From: Bombilactobacillus mellis
GTDB lineage: Bacteria; Bacillota; Bacilli; Lactobacillales; Lactobacillaceae
DNA: 64,000 nt
Reading direction: 5' to 3'
NCBI RefSeq assembly: GCF_000967245.1
Contig: NZ_KQ033878.1
Coordinates: 1-64,000 of the forward strand
Below the pieces are notes generated by a model that was not told the DNA's origin, ran no database searches, and saw nothing but the letters and a program-made list of their open reading frames with translations. The position numbers and the translations under genes were made by a program. Numbering within the stretch: the stretch's first letter is position 1; every line of letters begins with the position of its first letter. Positions 44,733-54,010 of this stretch are shown piece by piece.

Positions 44733-45170
44733 ATGACTGCTTTAACCAATCAGCCAGTTTATACAATTAGCGAATTTGGAGCCAAGATCGGCTTAACAGC
44801 TTCCACCTTACGTTATTATGAAACTGAAGGTTTAATTAAGCCCCACCGTTATACCAATGGCCGACGCTATTATACAGAAGATGATGTTAGTTGGGTGAAA
44901 TTTATCAATCATTTAAAAGGCACGGGGATGAGTATTAGTGACCTAAAACAATATATTGCCTGGCGAGAACAAGGAGATCAAACCATTCCGCAACGTTTAG
45001 CCTTATTAAAGCAGACTAAAAATAATTTTTTACAGCAATTTGCCAATATCCAACATCATTTACAAATTCTCAACGATAAAATTAATTGGTACGAGGCTAA
45101 AGAAGCCGGTCTGACCTCTGAAAAAGAAAGTTTTGCGAATTATTTACAAAGATTAGGCCATCACGAATAA
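44733..45170 (+). CDS. MerR-family transcriptional regulator
   Basis: Protein of 145 residues. The N-terminal HTH TISEFGAKIGLTASTLRYYETEGLIKPHR and wing NGRRYYTEDDVSWVKFINHLKGTGMSI are classic MerR, followed by a dimerising helix. No cysteine pattern for metal binding is present, so it likely belongs to the organic-inducer group near aldo/keto reductases. AGGAGG precedes the ATG. It probably activates the divergent cupin/reductase operon and represses itself. Confidence 0.94.
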   Translation: MTALTNQPVYTISEFGAKIGLTASTLRYYETEGLIKPHRYTNGRRYYTEDDVSWVKFINHLKGTGMSISDLKQYIAWREQGDQTIPQRLALLKQTKNNFLQQFANIQHHLQILNDKINWYEAKEAGLTSEKESFANYLQRLGHHE

Positions 45171-45238
45171 TCTGAAGTTTGAACCCAAGTAATTTTCAAT
45201 AAACTAGCATTACTTAAAAACTAGCTGTTCATCACAAA

Positions 45239-45270
45239 AAAACTGGAGCTTTTCTCTGCTCCAGCTTTTT
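45239..45270. terminator. Bidirectional terminator between merR and aldo-keto reductase
   Basis: Arms CTGGAGC and GCTCCAG with T-runs on both strands, placed between convergent genes. Confidence 0.8.
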
Positions 45271-45370
45271 AAACTAAAATTGTCAAAAACGAATTTTGCC
45301 CTAAATAACCATTCTTATTAAATAGCAATGTTAAACTGCTTATCTTGAGGCGCACTTGATTTTGCAGCTA

Positions 45371-46312
45371 TTAAAAATCACTAAATAATTGATCAATTTG
45401 CTGATATTCATCTGGGGATAATTCAATGTGCAGCGCCGCTGCATTATTTTTAACCTGTTCCACATTACGTGCTCCCGGGATGACAACACTAATTGCCGGA
45501 TTAGCCATATACCAAGCCAATACAGTTTGTGTAACTGTTGCTTGATGACTATCAGCAATTTTCCGAATTCCTTCAATTCCTTGGATGGCTTTATCATATT
45601 GCTCTTTACTGAAGTCTCCCAGCAATTGTCCCCCATCAGTATTTTTAAATTTATCCCAATCATCTAAGCCATATTTACCTGTTAAAAGTCCTGAAGCCAA
45701 AGGAAAGTAAGGTACAAACGAAATATTTTGGGCTTGTAAGTATTCTAACTCTTCTTTAACAGCAGAACGGTGAACTAAACTATACTGATCTTCAACAATA
45801 TCAACTTTACCATTGGCATTAGCTTCTTTAATTTGATCCAAGGAAAAATTAGAAACACCAATTGCGCGAATTTTACCCGCTTTGCGAATTTCATCTAAAG
45901 TTTCAACAGCTTCATCTTTAGGGGTTTTTTCATCAGGAAAATGTAAATAAAAGATATCAATGTAATCGGTTTTTAACCGTAATAATGCTTCATCAACTGA
46001 TTTCTTGATAAAATCAGCACTGTTATTCATGGCCATATCCTGGGACTTATCTTGAGCTGCTTTGGTGGCAATTATTACTTTTGAACGATCATAATCCTGC
46101 AAAACATCACCGATAATCTCTTCAGATCGGCCAATACCATAAACATAAGCAGTATCCAAAAAATTAATTCCTTGATTCAAGGCTTCGCGGACTAAATCAT
46201 AGCCATCTTTTTCGTTTAAATTTTTAAATAAATTATGTCCACCCACCTTGTTGGTACCTAAACCGAGTTTAATCGTATAAACGTCGCTTTTTCCAATTCT
46301 GACTTTTTCCAT
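45371..46312 (-). CDS. Aldo/keto reductase (YdhF/Tas-like)
   Basis: Second aldo/keto reductase of the window, 313 residues, of a different subfamily (AKR11/Tas-like). Motifs are LGLGTNKVGGHNL near the start, INFLDTAYVYGIGRSEEIIG with catalytic Asp and Tyr, VIIATKAA with Lys, DIFYLHFPDE with His, and the C-terminal ISVVIPGARNVEQVKNNAAAL for NADP binding. It is monocistronic. Physiological substrate unknown. Confidence 0.92.
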   Translation of the reverse strand: MEKVRIGKSDVYTIKLGLGTNKVGGHNLFKNLNEKDGYDLVREALNQGINFLDTAYVYGIGRSEEIIGDVLQDYDRSKVIIATKAAQDKSQDMAMNNSADFIKKSVDEALLRLKTDYIDIFYLHFPDEKTPKDEAVETLDEIRKAGKIRAIGVSNFSLDQIKEANANGKVDIVEDQYSLVHRSAVKEELEYLQAQNISFVPYFPLASGLLTGKYGLDDWDKFKNTDGGQLLGDFSKEQYDKAIQGIEGIRKIADSHQATVTQTVLAWYMANPAISVVIPGARNVEQVKNNAAALHIELSPDEYQQIDQLFSDF

Positions 46313-46863
46313 ATTTCTTCACTCCTTATCAATAAATGGAGATAACTTTAGCTTATGACGAAGCCCTTTGAAGTTCATCGTCACTAATTAACAACAATTG
46401 CGTTTCCCCCAGCCAGAGACTTCAACTAAAAAATCGAAAACGTCTACAATAGTTCGACTATTTTAAATTCGGACTGAGTAATTTTTGCCAGCAATAATTA
46501 CAGCTTTCGCAGCAGATTTTGGGGTTCCTAGTTGTTTTTTAGTTTTAAGGAAAACACATATTGATCAATTGCTTTGGTTCTGATAGCGATTACAACAATA
46601 CTAATTATAATACATAATCATTTTAAAGAATAGCAGCAGTACCCGTCAAGTAATTACTCTCTAAGCGGTAAATAATGAAAGTTTAACTTTATTAATCTGT
46701 AAAATAGCCTACTAAAAATTTAGGTAAAGCCCCATTTTGCTATAACTGCTGCCAAATTGAAGTAATCCAACAATACTTTAACTTTGTATCGAAAAATTTT
46801 GTCAATACACGCACTATTCTCAATCCTTTTATAATTGTCATTGCTGGCCGCTGTAGTTTTTAA
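46313..46863. other. Intergenic region without a recognisable gene
   Basis: About 550 bases between two minus-strand genes; no supported frame or clear terminator. Confidence 0.35.
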
Positions 46864-47661
46864 TTATTGCGCTTGCTTAAAAAAATGAAATTTATTATTT
46901 TGTTTATTCATTAATAATAAAGCCGCCAAATAGTCCACAAAGCTAATAATTAATCCTAGCCACTCATTGACGGTGAATGCCCCAAATAAGATAGGAAGCG
47001 GAATTTGCAACAGCCAATATAAAGCCCATGGTGTCACTAATTTTTTGAACTGCAAACTGAAAATTAAATTGCCGAAAACAAATAACAAGATTCCCGCTAA
47101 ACAAATTAATGGTTTCCTACTTAAGTCAAAAAGCGACAGACCCCCAAAAAATATCTCAAAAACCACCCATCCAGTTATGATCATTATTAACATTGCAAAG
47201 TTAAGTCGCCATTTAGTTTGGGAGTGCCAACGATTAAATTTCAAACTTTGCCCGACTGGGCCCGAAAAACAGAATATTAAGGTTCCACCAATCAGTCCTG
47301 CTATTATTCCTTGAGTTTTAGGACCAGTTCCTAAAAAGAAAGCAAAAATAATCACTGCAACTCCTAACACATTAAATAGCGGCCAAATTTTCACTAACCA
47401 TTGTTTAAGAGAAGCTCTAGGCAATTGGCGAATAATCGCATCTGCAGCAGTTTGGGGATCACTGCCGAAATGTTCTTGTGCAGAAATTCCATTATTTTGT
47501 GCAGTCAGCATATCCATTAACATGTCTGTCACCACGTCTTCGACAGCCAGCGCATCTTTATCCAAATATGACCGCAGATATTGAACCAGAGTTTCTGCAT
47601 AAGCATAATTTAACCCATGTAATTTTTGTAAAAGTTGATTATTCGCTAAATACCGATCCAT
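46864..47661 (-). CDS. HAAS-domain membrane protein
   Basis: Protein of 265 residues. A soluble helical N-terminal part of about 90 residues (LVQYLRSYLDKDALAVEDVV, then SAQEHFGSDPQTAADAIIRQLP) resembles the HAAS signalling domain. Six hydrophobic segments follow, and the tail is basic. It begins 2 nt after a PadR regulator gene, the usual pairing for HAAS proteins. It is a second, independent PadR/HAAS module beside that at 40.4-41.4 kb. Confidence 0.75.
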   Translation of the reverse strand: MDRYLANNQLLQKLHGLNYAYAETLVQYLRSYLDKDALAVEDVVTDMLMDMLTAQNNGISAQEHFGSDPQTAADAIIRQLPRASLKQWLVKIWPLFNVLGVAVIIFAFFLGTGPKTQGIIAGLIGGTLIFCFSGPVGQSLKFNRWHSQTKWRLNFAMLIMIITGWVVFEIFFGGLSLFDLSRKPLICLAGILLFVFGNLIFSLQFKKLVTPWALYWLLQIPLPILFGAFTVNEWLGLIISFVDYLAALLLMNKQNNKFHFFKQAQ

Positions 47662-47663
47662 AA

Positions 47664-47999
47664 TTAACTTTCTCCCTTATTTCCCATTAATTTGGACATG
47701 GCCTGTTGTAATTGCTGCCATTGGGGTAAAAAAACTTGTAATTGCTGCTGACCCTTTGGTGTAATTTGATAATATTTGCGATCAGGTCCTGTTGAAGAAC
47801 TTTTTTTATGTGCTTCAATCAATTCTTGATGTTGTAATTTTAACAATAAAGGATAAATAGTTCCTTGAGGAATATTGCCAAAGCCATTCTGAACTAATTG
47901 CTGCTGTAAAGCGTAACCATAGGTCTCACCTTGGTCAATAATTAGTAAAATGGCATTTTCCAAAATACCTTTAAGCATTTGTGTCGGAATTTTTGTCAT
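47664..47999 (-). CDS. PadR-family transcriptional regulator
   Basis: Winged-helix protein of 111 residues: ILENAILLIIDQGETYGYALQQQLVQNGFGNIPQGTIYPLLLKLQHQELI with the wing TGPDRKYYQITPKGQQQL. It forms an operon with the HAAS membrane protein. A perfect palindrome at 48014-48032 overlaps the -10 region of its promoter, which indicates autorepression. Confidence 0.93.
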   Translation of the reverse strand: MTKIPTQMLKGILENAILLIIDQGETYGYALQQQLVQNGFGNIPQGTIYPLLLKLQHQELIEAHKKSSSTGPDRKYYQITPKGQQQLQVFLPQWQQLQQAMSKLMGNKGES

Positions 48000-48013
48000 A
48001 AACTAACTTCCTC

Positions 48014-48032
48014 TACTTTGTAAAACAAAGTA
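48014..48032. promoter_or_regulatory. PadR operator
   Basis: Arms TACTTTGT and ACAAAGTA with spacer AAA, 15 nt upstream of the start codon and overlapping the -10 box. Confidence 0.75.
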
Positions 48033-48057
48033 TATGTTAAAGTTTCCTGCTTGTAAA
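48029..48057 (-). promoter_or_regulatory. Promoter of the PadR/HAAS operon
   Basis: Minus-strand -35 TTTACA (48052-48057) and -10 TATACT (48029-48034), spacer 17 nt. Confidence 0.7.
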
Positions 48058-48079
48058 GCCAGATAACGCTTTTTTAGAC

Positions 48080-48117
48080 AATTAAAAAGCAGCAGATTTT
48101 TAAAATCCAGCCGCTTT
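48080..48117 (-). terminator. Terminator of the DUF436 gene
   Basis: Imperfect 14-bp stem between AAAGCAGCAGATTTT and AAAATCCAGCCGCTTT, followed by T on the minus strand. Confidence 0.6.
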
Positions 48118-48149
48118 AGTTAAATCTAACGAGAATTAATTTTCGAAAA

Positions 48150-48704
48150 TCAAAGTTTACTATCAGGATAGGCTGCTCGACTGCCACCAATCAGTTTCGG
48201 TCGAGATGCTAAAAATGTTACATGCGCCTGACCTATTTGTTGTTGGGAGGTCAAAATAGGAATTTGGACGAACTTCACATGCATCCCAATTTGAGTATCA
48301 CCGATATCCATTCCGCCCTCAGCAATAATATGTTCTACTTCCACAGGATCTTGAAATTGCTGATAAGCAGCCACTTGAGCCGCTCCACCAGCATGTAATT
48401 GCGGAATTACGGTAACCTCCTCATAATGATGAGCGGCGGCCACTTTGCGCTCCATTAATAAGGCTCGATTAATATGTTGACATCCTTGAACAGCCAAATC
48501 GACCTGATATTTCTGAAGTAAAGAACGCAGCGTTTGGATAATTTGATTTCCAATTTCCTGACTGGAATCCGTACCCATCCATTTGCCGGCAACCGCACTG
48601 GTACTACATCCTAAAACAAATAAAGAACCCGGTCGTAAATTTACCTGCTGAAAATAATCAGTTACAGCTTGAGTTAGTTGTTCTTCAATCCTTTCCATTT
48701 CCAT
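48150..48704 (-). CDS. DUF436 (TIGR01440) family protein
   Basis: Conserved Firmicutes protein of 184 residues from the ATG at 48704 (a GTG lies three codons upstream). Family motifs seen are FVLGCSTSAVAGKWMGTDSS near 32-50, LAVQGCQHINRALLMERK near 74-92, AGGAAQVAAYQQFQDPV and EGGMDIGDTQIGMHVKFVQIP. The fold resembles amidohydrolase- or lactate-regulator-like proteins, but the function is unknown. Monocistronic with its own terminator. Confidence 0.9.
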   Translation of the reverse strand: MEMERIEEQLTQAVTDYFQQVNLRPGSLFVLGCSTSAVAGKWMGTDSSQEIGNQIIQTLRSLLQKYQVDLAVQGCQHINRALLMERKVAAAHHYEEVTVIPQLHAGGAAQVAAYQQFQDPVEVEHIIAEGGMDIGDTQIGMHVKFVQIPILTSQQQIGQAHVTFLASRPKLIGGSRAAYPDSKL

Positions 48705-48713
48705 TGATCTCAC

Positions 48714-49165
48714 TCTTTTTCGTTTTTTAAATTAATCATAACACCAATTTTCCTTAAAAGTTGTAACTTTTAGCCAAATGCTGTCGCTTATCTAATTATT
48801 GAGAAAATAAAACTGGTGAAATTTCACGTTAATATAAGTAAAATTAACTGTATTTTTACTATTAATAATAGTTGAAAAATTCATGTATTTTCTAAATACT
48901 AGTCCTAGCATTTAAGTAATTAATCCACTTTACAAGCTTTATTAAATTATTGAATGTCACTCAAAAACTTTAAAATCAATAATATGATTATAAATACTTG
49001 ACGCAGTAGTTGGAATATTGAAAAATATAGAAATAAATAACAAAATTTAGAAAACAGTGACCGTTCAATTAACATAAGTTAATTGCTTAATATGCGAGTA
49101 TTAAAATAACGTTTACAAATCTAAGTTATTTAATATAATAAAATTAATAGATAAATTTAGAAAGG
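48714..49165. other. Intergenic region
   Basis: AT-rich divergent region upstream of the ImmA/IrrE-type gene; no promoter stands out. Confidence 0.35.
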
Positions 49166-49177
49166 AAGTGAGAAAAT

Positions 49178-50353
49178 ATGACCAAAACCATTAGAATACC
49201 AGTTAATCATACCGTAATTGATTGGGCCATCAATTATGGAGAAAAAAGTTATGAAGAACTAATACAAAAATATAAAATAAATTCTTGGAAAAATCCAAAA
49301 AAGAAAAATGACTCGCCCACTTTAAAGCAACTACAGAATTTTAGCAATGATACTAGAATTCCCTTTTACTATTTTCTTAATGATGAAATTCCTAAAGAAG
49401 ACCATTCCTTTGTTAAATTTAGAACAGTAAATAATTCCAATGTAATTCCAAGTCGGAAATTAATTGATACTATTAACAATATGAAAAGTCGCCAAGCATG
49501 GATGAAAGATTATATCAATGAAGAGAAAGTAAATAATCAATTCAAGTTAAATAGTTTTATCACATTTGATATAAGTATTAATACTGCAGCAAAAAAGGTT
49601 GCACATCTTCTAGATTACAAAAAAACCTATGAAAAGAGAAATACAGACGAAGATACTTTTAAAATTATTCGACAAAAAATTAGCTCTTTGGGAATAATGG
49701 TTATGAAAAACGGTGTCGTCGGATTTAATAATTACAGAAAATTAGATGTAAATGAATTTAGAGCTTTTGCACTGGTAGATAATGTTGCGCCCCTAATCTT
49801 TATTAATAAAAACGATAGCCAAAAGGCTCAAATTTTCTCACTGGTACACGAATTTATTCATATATTAATAGGACAAAGTGAAATATTAAATGTATCTCCT
49901 GATTTATCAAATATAGAACTGACAAAGAAAAAGGAACGCTGGATTAATAGTGTAACCATTAACACTCTTTTACCAAAAGAAGATGTTCTGAAGTATATAA
50001 ACAAAGATAATCCCAAAGAAAGCATCCTGAGTATATCCAAACATTTTCATACAAGTTTAATGGCAACTTCAATTTATTTAAAAGAATTGGGTATATATAA
50101 AAATATTGACTATATTATTAATTGGGCTAGAGAGAAACAAGATACTGCAGTGTCAATAAAGAACAATAAAGAAAAAAAATCAGTTCCTGCATTTTATAAC
50201 ACTGCTATATCTCGGGTTGATGCAAGATTTGCAAATGCTGTTATAAATAGTGAAAAAAGTGGACAAACACCTATCGGAAGTGCCGCTTCTATGCTTGGAG
50301 TATCAGTAAAGAGCTATGATAGGTTTGTTCAAAAATTTTTTAATTTGGAGTAA
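49178..50353 (+). CDS. ImmA/IrrE-type metallopeptidase-domain antitoxin
   Basis: Protein of 391 residues. The zinc peptidase motif HEFIH (224-228) lies in FSLVHEFIHILIG, as in DUF955/ImmA-IrrE proteins. The N-terminal 90 residues resemble the helical region found before this domain in toxin-antitoxin partners (LKQLQNFSNDTRIPFYYFLND), and the C-terminal 60 include another helical SVKSYDRFV segment. AAGGAAGTGAG precedes the ATG. It stands 3 nt before a DUF4411/PIN toxin frame; such two-gene loci are predicted toxin-antitoxin pairs in which this gene is the antitoxin. It appears intact. Confidence 0.85.
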   Translation: MTKTIRIPVNHTVIDWAINYGEKSYEELIQKYKINSWKNPKKKNDSPTLKQLQNFSNDTRIPFYYFLNDEIPKEDHSFVKFRTVNNSNVIPSRKLIDTINNMKSRQAWMKDYINEEKVNNQFKLNSFITFDISINTAAKKVAHLLDYKKTYEKRNTDEDTFKIIRQKISSLGIMVMKNGVVGFNNYRKLDVNEFRAFALVDNVAPLIFINKNDSQKAQIFSLVHEFIHILIGQSEILNVSPDLSNIELTKKKERWINSVTINTLLPKEDVLKYINKDNPKESILSISKHFHTSLMATSIYLKELGIYKNIDYIINWAREKQDTAVSIKNNKEKKSVPAFYNTAISRVDARFANAVINSEKSGQTPIGSAASMLGVSVKSYDRFVQKFFNLE

Positions 50354-50356
50354 TAT

Positions 50357-50884
50357 ATGGCATATATAATAGATACTAATTCACTAATAGACGCTAGTAT
50401 AAAATGGTATAATCCCGCAGTATTTAAATCTCTATAGCCAAAATTATCTAATTGTAATGATATTTTCTTAACTGAACAAGTTTGCAATGAAATTAAATCG
50501 CCAGATATACTTGTCAAATGGGTGGACAGTTTTAACAAGCAAAGAATTATTAAAGTAGATCAACAGGCAGTAACTGAATATAGAAATGTAATAAACTGCA
50601 TAGTAAAATCAAAATATTGGACTGAAAGTGGGATTAGCCAGTGGACAGCTTCGCCAAAGAAAGCAGATCCTTGGTTAATAGCTATGGCAATAGTTCATAA
50701 TTGTACAATAGTGACAATGGATGGAATTACAAATCGTATTGGCCAATCTAGAAAAATTAGAGGACTCCCTAATAAAAATTCCCCATCCTCAGTTGAACCC
50801 AAAATAGCTCCTGTTGCTAATTTATTTGGTATAGAAACTATTACAATTTATGAACTGCTAGTAAAGTTAAAATTCACCTTTTAA
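50357..50884 (+). pseudogene. DUF4411 PIN-like toxin with in-frame amber stop
   Basis: From ATG 50357 the frame encodes MAYIIDTNSLIDASIKWYNP and VFKSL, then TAG at 50435-50437 (codon 27), then an open frame to 50884. The second part has EQVCNEIKSPDILVKW, KKADPWLIAMAIVHN and VTMDGIT, together the acidic residues of a PIN-type nuclease. Relatives usually have Trp at this position, so TGG to TAG is the simplest explanation. The first Asp motif and the rest are separated, so no active toxin is expected. Confidence 0.85.
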
Positions 50885-50909
50885 GGGAAATAATAATTAT
50901 TATTTCCTT
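50882..50909 (+). terminator. Terminator-like hairpin after the PIN-toxin frame
   Basis: Arms AAGGGAAATAAT and ATTATTTCCTT with one mismatch, then TATTTTATTTTT. Confidence 0.55.
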
Positions 50910-51202
50910 ATTTTATTTTTAACATATAGTCTTATATATAAATATGATTTAAACAATTACTTAATAATCAAGTTCAGATTAATGAAAAAATATAATTTAC
51001 ATTAATTAGTTGCTATTTGCTTTTAGACTATAGTCAGTATGAATTTATGATGAAAAATTTCCTTTACATGAAATTATTAATTGATGTTTTTAATTTACAT
51101 AACAAGGTAGATATTTATCGATCATTTAATTATTAGCAAAGACACAATCTATAGTTATAGTAAATTTCTAATAAGATCTAAAAATATTATCACAAAATAT
51201 AA
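50910..51202. other. Intergenic region
   Basis: AT-rich, without a supported gene, but ends in a strong plus-strand terminator; a short unannotated transcript is possible. Confidence 0.3.
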
Positions 51203-51236
51203 AAGTCATTCCCAGTAGTCGGAATGACTTTTTTTA
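51203..51236 (+). terminator. Strong intrinsic terminator
   Basis: Arms AAGTCATTCC and GGAATGACTT with an 8-nt loop, then TTTTT. About 320 nt after the toxin frame; the transcript it ends is not clear. Confidence 0.75.
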
Positions 51237-51544
51237 TACCGCTAAATCTTGAACTTAGGCTGATCTAATTAGAAAACAAACTAACATTTTATCCTCATAA
51301 CCAATATCATAAATATTAAAAACTTCGTTTAAGATTAAATTACCCCTCAAAAATACCCAAGTTCATCAAAGAAAACGCATTCTTAATTCAAAAATAAATA
51401 TTAATACTCACATTGAGCAATGTCTTTAATATAATAATGCCACCTTTTTTGTAATGGCTTTCATTAGCTTTGTTATCGATAAATGGCGTATAATAAATGT
51501 TGTTAGCTAATGACAGATTTATATCAGAATTGGAGGTATTCAAT
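51237..51544. other. Intergenic region
   Basis: Upstream of the SDR gene. TATAAT at 51489-51494 is a likely -10 box, but no matching -35 at normal spacing is visible. Confidence 0.4.
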
Positions 51545-52291
51545 ATGTCAGATCGTTTAAAAAATAAAGTAGCTATCGTTACTGGTGGATCATCAGGAAT
51601 CGGTTTAGCAATTGTTAAGCGCTTTAAAGAAGAAGGCGCTAAAGTTGTGATTGGTGATCTGCAAGAACCTAAAGATCCAGAGCTAAAACAAGCACTTGAT
51701 AAAGGTGATCAGGCACTTTTTTGTAAGTTAGATGTCGCAAATGAAGATTCTTGGACCGCAATAATTAATACTACCCTCCAAAAATATCAAAAATTAAATA
51801 TTATTGTCAATAATGCTGGTATCGGTTTAACTACTGATGTTGAGCATTCACAATTCGATGACTGGAGAAAGCTGATGTCAATTAACTGTGACGGCGTTTT
51901 TCTAGGAGTTAAACACGGTATAATTGCTATGAAAGATAATGGCGAACAGAATTCTATTATTAATATGTCCTCCATTGAAGGTTTTGTCGGTAATCCGGAT
52001 TATGCTTCTTATAATGCTTCTAAAGGTGCGGTTCGACTTTTAACCAAATCGGCAGCACTTTACACGGCTCGTCAAGATTATCCGGTACGGGTAAATAGTA
52101 TTCATCCGGGATTTGTCAATACACCGATACTGGATGAGAAACAAAAACCTGCTATAGCAGCCCAAATGCCAATGAAAAGATTAGCTGATCCAAAAGAAAT
52201 AGCAAATATGGCTCTATTTTTAGCATCCGATGAAGCCAGTTATTGTACCGGTGCTGAGTACCTCGTTGATGGTGGCTTTACAGCGGAATAA
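51545..52291 (+). CDS. Short-chain dehydrogenase/reductase
   Basis: NAD(P)-dependent oxidoreductase of 248 residues. Cofactor motif TGGSSGIG at 13-20, NNAG at 89-92, catalytic Ser near 142 and YNASK with Tyr 156 and Lys 160; the C-terminal PGFVNTP and LVDGGF are standard. The sequence resembles the R-specific alcohol dehydrogenase group of lactobacilli. The start is ATG with GGAGG 8 nt upstream; an upstream frame of 16 codons is not used. Asp at the end of beta-2 (VIGDL) suggests NAD preference. It is monocistronic with a terminator at 52332. Confidence 0.93.
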   Translation: MSDRLKNKVAIVTGGSSGIGLAIVKRFKEEGAKVVIGDLQEPKDPELKQALDKGDQALFCKLDVANEDSWTAIINTTLQKYQKLNIIVNNAGIGLTTDVEHSQFDDWRKLMSINCDGVFLGVKHGIIAMKDNGEQNSIINMSSIEGFVGNPDYASYNASKGAVRLLTKSAALYTARQDYPVRVNSIHPGFVNTPILDEKQKPAIAAQMPMKRLADPKEIANMALFLASDEASYCTGAEYLVDGGFTAE

Positions 52292-52331
52292 ACTCGCCTT
52301 TAATTAGAATTAAATTAAAAATAACTTGATT

Positions 52332-52364
52332 AAGCTCTGATAATTAAATTACCAGAGCTTTTTT
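52332..52364 (+). terminator. Terminator of the SDR gene
   Basis: Arms AAGCTCTG and CAGAGCTT with a 13-nt loop, then TTTT. Confidence 0.8.
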
Positions 52365-52558
52365 GATTTTCATACCAGAGTCTAATTTTCCTATATTTTT
52401 ATTGCTACAATAGCCGAATAAATTGAAAAAATACTAGCCGCAAAGTATCGCACTTGGTGCTAACTTGACATTAATTCTAATAATTATTATGATTGTATTA
52501 CTTAATTAAAAAAAATTAATATATTATTAATATATTATAGATATAAGGAGATTTTTTA

Positions 52559-53746
52559 ATGACGACTACGTTATATTCCAATTTTTCATTATTTGATGGT
52601 CAACAGCCCCAACTGCAAAAGCAGGCCTGGATGCAAGTTGATAATCAAACAGGAAAAATAACTGCCATCGGCACCCAAAATCCGCCAGCAGCGGATCAGC
52701 AAGTTAATTTAGAAGGAAAATATGTCACACCCGGCTTAATTAATTGCCATACCCATATTACCATCGATCCTACAACTTATGATGGCGGTACTTCCATTAA
52801 CGTTGTCGAGTCTACCGTGCGAGCCGTACTTAATCTGCATACCATGTTAAAATCTGGAGTTACTTATATCCGCGAATGCGGCAGCAGTTACGATATCGAT
52901 ATTACTTTAAGTCAGTTAATTGCTAACGGGATGCTCACTCAAGTGCCGGAAATCTTGCCATCCGGCAAAGCTTTTTCCATGACCGGTGGCCATGGCGATT
53001 CTCCAAATAGCGGCCATTTAGTGGACTCACCTGATGAAATGCGCAAAGCCGTCCGTCAAGCACAAAAAATTGGCGCCAAAGCTATCAAAGTCATGGCTAC
53101 AGGCGGTGTCATGACGAAAAATGATTTTATGAATGATCCCCAATTAAGTGTTGCCGAAATGCAGGTGGCAGTAGAAGAAGCTCATCATAAAGGCAATATT
53201 GTTGCCGCTCACGCCGAAGGCAATCCCGGTATTTTTAATGCCATTAAAGCTGGTGTGGATTCGATCGAACACGGCTTTTATGTTAATGACGAAGAAATTG
53301 ACTTGATGTTACAGCAGGGAACTTATTTAACTCCGACAATTGTCGCTGATTGGGCAATTCCTAAATTTGGTCAAGGTATTTTACCAGATTGGGAAATTAA
53401 AAAAGCCGCTGACGCTTTGGATGATCTCTATCACAACATCGCCCATGCCCATGAACGTGGTGTAGCCATTACCTTGGGCACCGATGCCGGTACACCCTTT
53501 AATGACTTCTCTATGACTCCCGTCGAATTACAATTAATGGTAGAACATGGTTTTAGTGCTTATGAGGCGCTAGCTACTTCTTCGCAAAATTCAGCACGAC
53601 TGATGCAGATTGATGATCAATACGGAACTTTAGAAGCCGGAAAATTTGCTGACTTTTTAGTTTTAGACAATGATCCTCTGGCTGATATTACAGCCTTACA
53701 ACAAACAGACAAAGCCGTTTATAAAAAAGGACAGCGGGCTTATTAA
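52559..53746 (+). CDS. Metal-dependent amidohydrolase (imidazolonepropionase-like)
   Basis: Amidohydrolase of 395 residues. Metal ligands: INCHTHI (His 64 and 66), a Lys in KAIKVMATGGVM, His residues in NIVAAHAEGN and DSIEHGFYV, and Asp in TLGTDAGTP. This set is typical of the Xaa-Pro dipeptidase/imidazolonepropionase-related group that includes prolidase-like and microcystinase-like enzymes. The natural substrate is not known. AAGGAG precedes the ATG and a terminator follows. No histidine-degradation genes are adjacent. Confidence 0.88.
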   Translation: MTTTLYSNFSLFDGQQPQLQKQAWMQVDNQTGKITAIGTQNPPAADQQVNLEGKYVTPGLINCHTHITIDPTTYDGGTSINVVESTVRAVLNLHTMLKSGVTYIRECGSSYDIDITLSQLIANGMLTQVPEILPSGKAFSMTGGHGDSPNSGHLVDSPDEMRKAVRQAQKIGAKAIKVMATGGVMTKNDFMNDPQLSVAEMQVAVEEAHHKGNIVAAHAEGNPGIFNAIKAGVDSIEHGFYVNDEEIDLMLQQGTYLTPTIVADWAIPKFGQGILPDWEIKKAADALDDLYHNIAHAHERGVAITLGTDAGTPFNDFSMTPVELQLMVEHGFSAYEALATSSQNSARLMQIDDQYGTLEAGKFADFLVLDNDPLADITALQQTDKAVYKKGQRAY

Positions 53747-53790
53747 ATCTTTATTTGAAGCCTAACGATAAACTTAATAAGCATCAGACT

Positions 53791-53824
53791 ATCCTGTAAC
53801 TTTGATTAAGTTGCAGGATTTTTA
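53791..53824 (+). terminator. Terminator of the amidohydrolase gene
   Basis: Arms ATCCTGTAACTT and AAGTTGCAGGAT with one mismatch, then TTTTT. Confidence 0.8.
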
Positions 53825-54010
53825 CATATCGCAGTTCGCCGAATTTTTTTAATTACAAATGACTTTGAACTTCCTTCAAGAACTATTCAAAATAATGAAC
53901 AAGTAGAAACATAGTTAACTAATGGCTAAAATTTCAGAATCACAACAAATATAAAATAAGGTTAATTAAGTTACTCACTTTATTATGTATCGATTTTTTG
54001 GAGATAGAAA

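Noticed and set aside
45340-45663. 107-codon minus-strand frame
   Set aside because: Runs inside the second aldo-keto reductase gene in another frame and has no homology-like features.
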